Assembly: GCA_963556145.1 (NCBI GenBank) | Contig: OY744461.1 | Location: forward strand, 8,132,891 to 8,196,890 | DNA: 64,000 nt | Reading direction: 5' to 3' | Origin: Hygrocybe punicea | Lineage: Eukaryota; Basidiomycota; Agaricomycetes; Agaricales; Hygrophoraceae | Shown: piece after piece, positions 57,312 through 64,000 of the stretch | Layout of the letters: each line of letters opens with the position of its first letter | Position numbering within the stretch: position 1 is the stretch's first letter | Translations under genes and position numbers: made by a program | Notes under the pieces: generated by a model | The model's database searches: none | Told to the model about the DNA's origin: nothing | Seen by the model: only the letters and a program-made list of their open reading frames with translations

Positions 57312-59515
57312 CTAATCTTCCAGATCCATCTCATCATCTCCACTCTCACTGTCAGTATCTTCATCAACCCACTTGACTTGCTTCTTGGGCCTCACAGGCA
57401 GCTTCTCTGGACCAAAGTCTCACTTCCACTGAGGGTGCTTCCACCCAACATGCCTTTTTTCCAACTTGGCCGCAGCTTTCTCAGCCTCCCACTCAATCAT
57501 GGCTTCTTGGAACTCATGCTTCTTTTCAGCATTCCGTTCTCTGATGGCATCACATTCCACATTCCACACTGCCCAAACCCCCACATGAGTCCCCCTCTCA
57601 CCTCACCTCTGCTCTGCCACAGCTCCCTTCTCTTCTTGCTGCCATTCATCCTCAACACAAAGTGTGTAGAAGTCATCACCTGTAAAACATTTCACCTTCC
57701 CATCTCTCATTAACAGCTGTTTACTTTTATTTTTCTTCCTTTCTTCAGCTGCCTGTAGCTGGCCCTGCCTGCAGCTTGTGTACATGTTGGCCAAAATGAT
57801 CCGGCCTGCATTCCAACCAAGCATTCTTTCCTCACCATGTCTCTTGCTTCGGATTGCAGCATTGCATCTCTGAGATCATGTCCATGCTGTGTTCTGGTGG
57901 GTTCAGCAAGTAGTTCATCGTACCACGACTTGGAGTTCCTCACAGGTGGGATTCTTGATGTTTTGAATGTCAGTGGAGCAGAAGCTGATGTTATAGGTGA
58001 TAACCAAGTCAGGAATGCAGCTGAGGTTGATGCAAGTTCACCCACAGCTGAACACAAGAAGAATGGTGCTGGTGTCACTGCCAGCATTGATGGTGCTGGC
58101 ATCACTGCCGGCATTGATGGTCCTGGTAAGTGGGCAGTCAACTCTGCCACATTCTGGTAATCAATGTAATCTAGCACCATCTCTGACATAACTTTGATAG
58201 GGCTGCTTTGCTGGACAGGGACCATTGTTCCTGTAGTGGTCATCAGACTTGGTGCCATCTTTTGGGCTGTCACAACATCGGGATTGAATGGGATAATGCT
58301 AGTGGCATGGAATGCAGCTTTGATGTTGCTCAGGGTGAGTACCTTTGTATGTGCTTCTGTGTACACAGCTAAAAATTTGGTTTTGTCAATGGTATGGCCT
58401 CTCCACTCCCACTCATCTCAGGTTTTACCCCAACATGTCTTCATCGGCCCAAAGATAATGACATCCAGTCCCTGGTACACATGGGTGCTATGGGATGGAT
58501 ATCCCATGACTTCAATCCAGTGAGTCCTTGCATATTTGAGAAAGCTGCATGTGTAATGGGAATTGTGTTCTTCCACCAACAACAAGTGACACTGCCCATT
58601 TACTTTCGCTCTCATTTCCTTGTTGAAGTTTTCAATCCATGCTCTTGCAATCTCACCGTTCATATAATCTTGCTTGGAATATCCGATCCTATGTTAATTG
58701 GTCAGTTCTTGGCTAGTATTTGTGAATTAGGATCACTGACAAAGCATTCAGTGGGTTATTTTGTTTCCAGCTGGCTTGGAACCCCTCTCCTTTGAAGATA
58801 ACGGTGGGTGCAGTTGAGGTACCATCACCACAGATGGTGATGATCACAGTAATATTCTCTCAATCACCGCTCTGCTGTTGGTGCTGACTTTGTTTCCCCT
58901 TCGCTCCAAAGACCCCCTTATTACTGACCCCATTTTGGAACCCAGACTCATCATCCACATACATCAATTCTGGTGATATGATATCATCTCCACCCTCACC
59001 AAAAATCACATCTCCCAACACTTTATATCGTGTTCCTTTGTTGCAGGATTGACAGTGCGAGCCCTGGAGTGGTCCAACCCCTTTGACCAGTATGGGCTGA
59101 TCTGGTCACTGTGATCCAATGTGAATCATGTAGTCCAATCCTCGCCAACTCCTGTCTCCGGAAATGCATCACCATGGCATGCTCGTGCAATTTAATTGAC
59201 ATGCTCCTTGATCCATTGGTGACTGGAAGGGATACCCTGCTCTCCCTTGTCAACAATGTCCTGCACAACTGCCTCAGTCTCTTCATCATTCAGCCATCCA
59301 GCTGCCTCATGAGCGTCTTTGTGACTACAGCCACCTTTGACACATTGATCCAGGGTAGATTTTGACAGCTTCACAATTTTTTTCGTCTGGTGCAGACATT
59401 CTTCTTCTGTCAACAGGCTGACAAGAGAGATTTTGGATTGGGAAGTTTGTGTTGATAGATGTGCATTGCCCTTTGCATCCTGGTTTTTTTGAGTTCAGCT
59501 GATTTTCTCTTCATG
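57312..59515 (-). pseudogene. Pogo-like (DDE_1) transposase
   Basis: From ATG 59515 (MKRKSAELKKTRMQ): an HTH segment with KLSKSTLDQCVKGG, EAAGWLNDEETEAVV and SSHQWIKEHVN; a CENP-B-like part with GEDWTTWFTLDHSD read across stops; then LLLVEEHNSHYTCSFLKYAR and EVMGYPSHSTHVYQGLDVII, the DDE core where LLLVDGHNSH is expected (Asp to Glu). The C-terminus has IKAAFHATSIIPFNPDVVT, ASTSAAFLTWLSP and a Lys-rich tail ending in acidic residues (QVKWVDEDTDSESGDDEMD), stop 57312. Several stops and frameshifts (58420-58960, 57710-57820). Dead copy. Confidence 0.75.
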
Positions 59516-59546
59516 TACATTGATGATTTTGCATGGCCCACCTAGG

Positions 59547-59924
59547 TAGTGTTGCCACGACTATAGCCGATGTTTTTTGAAAAATTGCTTTTTTAGGCTA
59601 GTAAAATTAGCTAAAATTATGAAAATATTTGAGGAGATGGGCAAAGCCAAAAGCTGAGCGCTGAGGGGTCACTCAAGGGTGCTAAGAATTTGGGGCTCAA
59701 TTTTCAGAGTTATTCAAGGATAGCTGTTGGACTGTAGCTGACTAGACTCAACAGCTATGGTTGAATAACTCTGAAGATTGAGCAACAAATTCTTAGCACC
59801 CCTAAGTGACCCCTCAGCTTTTGGATTTGCCCATCTCCTCAAATATTTTCATAATTTTAGCTAATTTTACTAGCCTGAAAAGGCAATTTTTCAAAAAACA
59901 TCGGCTATAGTCGTGGCAACACTA
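59547..59924. mobile_element. hAT-type foldback MITE, 378 bp
   Basis: TAGTGTTGCCACGACTATAG ... inverted at the right end; palindromic nearly end to end. Perfect 8-bp duplication CACCTAGG (59539-59546, 59925-59932). It shares the first ten terminal bases TAGTGTTGCC with the CAG-core elements, so the same hAT transposase might mobilise both. Confidence 0.93.
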
Positions 59925-59932
59925 CACCTAGG

Positions 59933-60098
59933 CAGTGGCATGGGTATACCCATGGGTGTCCAGGGTCCTACCCATACCTGTACCCATCAAAACCCGTACC
60001 GGCATCAACAGGTATGGGTTTTCTGCCAGTTATGCAGGTACGGGTAGACCCACAGGTCTTCTACAGGTAGGCCACAGGTTTTCAGGTACATTAGGAAA
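59933..60098. other. Subterminal region of a hAT element
   Basis: Begins cagtggcatgggtatacccatgggtg. Repeats of acccatacc / ggtatgggt / gtacgggt occur in both orientations, as expected for transposase-binding sites at a hAT terminus. It directly follows the 3' end of the hAT transposase remnant. Confidence 0.5.
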
Positions 60099-60900
60099 CT
60101 ATTTAGCTGCAATCTTATCCCAGCCCTCCTCCATCTCAAAGTCCAAACCATCTCCTTCAACATCCAGAAGCATTGCAATAGCCCTTGCATCACTGTCTTT
60201 CACAAAACCCTGTAAGCTCCATGACCTGAGACATAAGATCGCATGAGTAGTTTGTGCTGAGAGCCGACTTCGAACGTGTGACAGCAACAAATGTCCTTTG
60301 CTGAACACTTGCTGAACATCGACTGAGGTAGCTAAAAACACTTGATTAGTTTATTATGGATAGCACAAAAGAGACATACCAGGTATTGTAAGGTAATCGA
60401 GAGCCATTCTTGACAGGTGAGGGAAGGACGAATGGCGTTCTGTCCACCACATCAGGACATTATCTGTCTGTTCCAGGTCTGTGCTGAGATACTGTTCCAG
60501 TTCATTGCTAAGCTCGGCAAGCTTGGGGGCAATGAGTGCCAGGAGGTTGTCGAAGATATTATCAGAGATCTGAACCAAACAGTGTAACATCTGTAAGATC
60601 AATAAACACGAGCACGGAGAGGACATACAGTGGTTGTTGAGCTCTCTTCAGCATTGTTGCTATCCTCTAGGTCTCCCTCAGCATATGACCGAATGTATTC
60701 ATCCTGAACGATTTGGTGAGCCATGTCAATCCACTCATTCTCCCATTTCGCCGTTTTGGGGTACTGAAGTTTGTGTCTAGGGTGGAGAACTAGATGTATC
60801 TGAGATTAGCTACAGTAGCATAAGGACAAACAACAGTTTACTCATTGCAATGCGATAGACTTTGGAAGAGTCGGTGAGGTTGTAGTAGTGGTTTAATGTT
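60099..60900 (-). pseudogene. hAT transposase, C-terminal part
   Basis: Minus-strand exons: NHYYNLTDSSKVYRIAM, an intron, LHPRHKLQYPKTAKWENEWI, DEYIRSYAEGDLEDSNNA, LEQYLSTDLEQTDNVLMWW and RHSSFPHLSRMALDYLTIP, an intron, ATSVDVQQVFSKGHLLLSHV and RLSAQTTHAILCLRSW. The last blocks are the hAT C-terminal dimerisation domain. The N-terminal half is missing because an LTR begins at 60903. Otherwise well preserved; stop at 60099-60101. Confidence 0.8.
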
Positions 60901-60902
60901 GT

Positions 60903-62324
60903 TGTTACAGATAGCTTCTCCAGTGGGCTCCAGCAACAATCAACTTAACTGGGGGGCGGTTTCCAGAGGAGAGAAGAGCAGTTTTCATTGTTGCTTACAG
61001 CTAAGACAACACTGCTAACAGGGGGGGGTCAAGGTCTAGTGTCATTGCGAGCCGTGGGGGTTACCCAAAACAAGATGAGTCTGCCCCAAGAACCAGACTA
61101 AATGTAAGGAAAAGAAAGAAGAAAAAGTCCGAACCAACAACAAGAACAGTATATATAGTGGCTGGTCTTGAGGGGAGGTAAATAGAAATGCAACCATGAA
61201 GCTACAACATGTCCAACTATACCATGTGTTCACCATGAGACAGACATGAGGCATCCTCATGTCAATGTTCTCGTGATCCAACTAGAGGCCTGGGTGTCAT
61301 TGAGAATGGAAGAAGTCTGGATGACTCAGATGATTTGTCATCAGATCATGTGACAAGCAGAATTGCCAATTCGGGGTCTACACCTGCTGTAATGGGCAAG
61401 TGTGCAGTCTGGCAAGTGCATTGCACGGTCAGGTCAAAGAGGGGTATCATCCAGTGTGGAGATTGGTGAAGGGAATGTCTTGAGGTGGTGTGGATGTAGT
61501 GGCAAGGTCGGCATGAAAGAAAACAAAGGAATGTGCGGAAGGAAAACCAACTAGGATGGTGGGCTAGTCAAGGTCAGACATGCGAACAGCATCAGCTGTA
61601 CCGGATAATGATGTCTGTGTCAATGACATATCGAGGGGCGATGTCTTGTCCTGTGTGTGGAACAATGCAGTCCACCTGATGTTGGTATTCATCCAAGAAA
61701 GGGTATTGTTGTAAACAAGTGTGGGAGGTATCAAAGTTACGGATGGAAAAGGATAAATGAATGTGGGTCTAGGTTTCGAGTCATAGCACAGGTGACAAGC
61801 TGTGGGAACAAGTCATCAGGTACTGCAATGAAGTGATATCGTGCGAACAATAAATGATAGGGGTTGGTTCACTGTATTGGGAAGTCATATGGTCTGTGGT
61901 TGAAGTCTGAAGGTATGTGCTTCAGCGATGGTCGGATTGGAGGGAACAGTGAAATGTCCTGTGATCGAGGATTGTTCAGGGCATGCATGCAGGTGAGGAA
62001 TGTCGTCGGATCATCAGGGAGGATAATGGTAGGCACAGGGTATGAATATGGAAACCAAATATCCAAGAATGGCAATTGTCAATTACGTGTCAATATATTG
62101 TCAAGGTGGAAGTCGGGTGTATCAATGGCAGAAGGGTTTTGGTGCCGATGCCAAAGATAGATCATAACAAAGTAGAAACTGATAAGGAAGGTGATGGCAA
62201 TGCTGCCAATGATGATTACGGTAATTAGCTGTGTCGGGAGTACAGCCATTGTGAATCGGTTTGTTGTGGGATGAAGTCAACAATATGTCAGGGCGAGGGA
62301 AAAGACAATAGTGATGATGTCCGT
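60903..62324 (-). mobile_element. Second copy of the long LTR, truncated by a gypsy element
   Basis: Starts (plus strand) tgttacagatagcttctcc, the inverted end of the 30895-32544 LTR, and matches that LTR in reverse down to its position 31125 (1422 of 1650 bp). There a gypsy LTR starts. The missing 230 bp should lie beyond the right edge of the window. It interrupts a hAT transposase gene. Confidence 0.88.
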
Positions 62325-62904
62325 TGTAGAGGCTCCGGGCCGTCTGGACCTGAATCCTCTTCATATCCCACATCATCCCCGTCCATTCCCATTCATGTAT
62401 CGTCGATTCCGCCCGATTCCGGTTGTTTCCATCAATTCCGCTCCGGATTCTGCCTCCGGATTCATTCCTACATGCACTGCAATGTCTCTAACGACCCGGA
62501 ATCAGTACGTTTATAGTCATATATCATGTATCTACGTTTCCCGTCTCCTAGTACATAGCATTCCTCCACTCCACTCCTCTCCTATCAGTTACAGCCTTCG
62601 GTTGTAGTACATAGTTACTACAGCACAGGATCTCTCCCAGTAGTATAAAAGATGTACTCTTATACTACAACCATATAGAAAATACAGGTTATCGCTCCCC
62701 TTCAGTTCTATTTCTTAGTCCTCGCTTCGTATTGTCTCCATATTAGTCTTCGTACTCCACCCCCTTCACTTCCCCTCTGATCCGGAACCCCGGATTCGGG
62801 TTGGATTGACTAGACTATAGACACTAAACTCCTCTGATTACTTTTTAGCTGATCACCACTTTCGTAGATTCCCATTCAGGTCTACAACCGAACTTGCTGT
62901 CACA
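62325..62904 (+). repeat. 5' LTR of a Ty3/gypsy retrotransposon
   Basis: Begins TGTAGAGGC at the point where the older LTR breaks (adjacent tccgt is the predicted target duplication) and ends TGTCACA. TATA box tataaaa at 62644-62650. About 580 bp. Confidence 0.75.
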
Positions 62905-62906
62905 AC

Positions 62907-62922
62907 TGGAGCCCACCACAAG
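62907..62922 (+). promoter_or_regulatory. Putative primer-binding site of the gypsy element
   Basis: TGGAGCCCACCACAAG begins two bases after the LTR end, the usual position and TGG start of a tRNA primer-binding site. The priming tRNA was not identified. Confidence 0.55.
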
Positions 62923-63098
62923 GAGTTTATTTCTTTTGTCTTTTCATACCCTCCCCATGGTTGGCTTTGACTTTCATGACGTTTCCCTCTTCTACCCGAC
63001 TCTAGTTAGTTAGTTCCGCTTACAACTTCGACCTCGACCTCGAACCTCCTCGACCCGACCCGCTTTCCGACCCGCATCCCGATTTAGACATTCCCGAT

Positions 63099-64000
63099 AT
63101 GATGACCGGATTCATGCCTCTCCGAGGTGATCCCTCAGCCCCGACATTCAACGGAAACGAACTCGACCTTCCCTGCTTCTTGGACGAAATTGACATGCTC
63201 GGCTCCGACTGTGGACTCACGGACGCTATGAAGATTCGCTACACGCTCTGGTACCTCGATAACGACGATTACGAACTTTGGTCTACCCTACCCGCCGCTT
63301 CAGCAAAGGACTTCATCGCTTTCCGACGTGCTGTCTTCGACTTTTATCCCGGTGCTACAGATTCCATCCGGTATACGATCTCGGATCTCGATCAACTTAT
63401 GCGACGACAATCGGCTTATGGTATAGAGAACAAAGCGGACTTAGGACAATATTTCCGGGATTTCATACGCATTTCCGGTGTCTTGTTTGACAACGGCCGT
63501 CTAACGGATAAGCAACGGAACACATACTTCGCCAACGGATTCGACTCAGACCTTTGTCTACGTATTGAAGAACGCCTCCATTACCTTCGTCCCGACCATT
63601 ACCACGACGATCCATACCTGCTCGACGTTTTCCACGATGCCGCCTTATTCCTGCTTTCCGGTTGTCGCTCTGTTCCGAAATCCCCTTCCCTTGCCGTTAC
63701 TATCTCTAGTCCCGATTCCGGTCCCAGTCCCCCACCTGTCATAGCTTTGTCATCTCCGGTCCCGATTCCGACCTCAATCCCGCCCACTGTCGTTCGTTCC
63801 GTCCCCCACGTTCATTCCGGTCCTTCGTATACTCCGTCCCCTTTATCGCATATTCCGTCCCTGTCCATTCCGGTGCCCGTTGAGACCGTCATTTGTTTAC
63901 AGGTATTGTCGTCCAGTCCCGTGTCGTCCCCGTCCGATCCCATTCCCGATTTATCGATGCCGGTCACCGATTTATCCAATTCATTTCCTATTTCGTCCAC
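63099..64000 (+). CDS. Ty3/gypsy gag protein (runs off the window)
   Basis: ATG 63099 (MMTGFMPLRGDPSAPTFNG); the frame is open from about 63006 and to the window end without a stop (300 codons seen). Typical gag features: FNGNELDLPCFLDEIDMLGS, KIRYTLWYLDNDDYELWSTL, FRRAVFDFYPGATDSIRYTI, a helical retrotransposon-gag domain, then a Pro/Ser-rich linker. The zinc knuckle and pol would lie outside. The intact frame and the insertion into an older LTR indicate a young element. Confidence 0.8.
   Translation, partial: MMTGFMPLRGDPSAPTFNGNELDLPCFLDEIDMLGSDCGLTDAMKIRYTLWYLDNDDYELWSTLPAASAKDFIAFRRAVFDFYPGATDSIRYTISDLDQLMRRQSAYGIENKADLGQYFRDFIRISGVLFDNGRLTDKQRNTYFANGFDSDLCLRIEERLHYLRPDHYHDDPYLLDVFHDAALFLLSGCRSVPKSPSLAVTISSPDSGPSPPPVIALSSPVPIPTSIPPTVVRSVPHVHSGPSYTPSPLSHIPSLSIPVPVETVICLQVLSSSPVSSPSDPIPDLSMPVTDLSNSFPISS

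Noticed and set aside
62311..62607. Plus-strand 98-codon ORF at the gypsy start
   Set aside because: Spans the junction between the old LTR and the gypsy LTR, so it cannot be a gene.

Overview
The window is nuclear DNA of a filamentous basidiomycete, most likely an Agaricomycete. Genes carry short spliceosomal introns of about 45-65 bp. Several protein families are ones I associate with Agaricomycete genomes: KDZ transposases with cysteine clusters and a Ulp1 protease, RTC4-domain proteins, BTB/POZ and small MYND proteins. About two thirds of the window is transposon sequence, much of it nested. Many insertions can be delimited to the base from target-site duplications (TSDs).

Layout. 1-4634 is a large inverted repeat whose arms carry a tyrosine-recombinase (Crypton-like) pseudogene and the 5' part of a cyclin-like gene; the right-hand recombinase runs on to 5695. 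5820-8427 and 20570-21075 are two halves of a decayed SAP-domain gene split by a complete 12.1-kb KDZ transposon (8436-20561, 8-bp TSD). That transposon carries an accessory gene, a 217-aa gene and a KDZ-Ulp1 transposase, and the transposase is itself interrupted by a CTG/CAG-filled hAT element. 21678-36060 is the host-gene island: a five-exon RNA-repair-type enzyme (2H phosphoesterase + EEP nuclease + nucleotidyltransferase + MJ1316), a MYND zinc-finger gene, a small gene, a TLC-domain membrane protein, an RTC4-like gene split by a solo LTR, and a BTB pseudogene. After a hypothetical gene (36178-37832) comes a second KDZ transposase with CxC5/CxC6-type clusters (38337-40547), a foldback element, a WD40 relic and a membrane-protein gene.

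42923-46462 is a Tc1/mariner-type element with long inverted repeats. It carries a transposase and, on the other strand, a SAM-like-domain gene that holds a nested hAT MITE. A methyltransferase pseudogene follows. 47521-57169 is a Ngaro/DIRS-type tyrosine-recombinase retrotransposon (RT, RNase H, recombinase on the minus strand) with split direct repeats. Five later insertions lie inside it, including three more CAG-filled hAT elements and a palindromic element whose centre is a 100-N assembly gap. 57312-60900 holds a decayed pogo-like transposase, a foldback hAT MITE and the 3' half of a hAT transposase. The latter is cut by a truncated LTR, which is in turn cut by a Ty3/gypsy element whose 5' LTR and gag run off the right edge.

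The most unusual item is the family of four non-autonomous hAT elements (1.23-1.38 kb). Each has perfect 8-bp TSDs, a core of several hundred bp of CAG-type trinucleotide repeat, and an intron-like segment of exactly 46 nt just before the repeat. Coordinates of multi-exon genes are outer limits; splice sites are given where the sequence supports them. All family assignments are from recognised motifs, not database searches.
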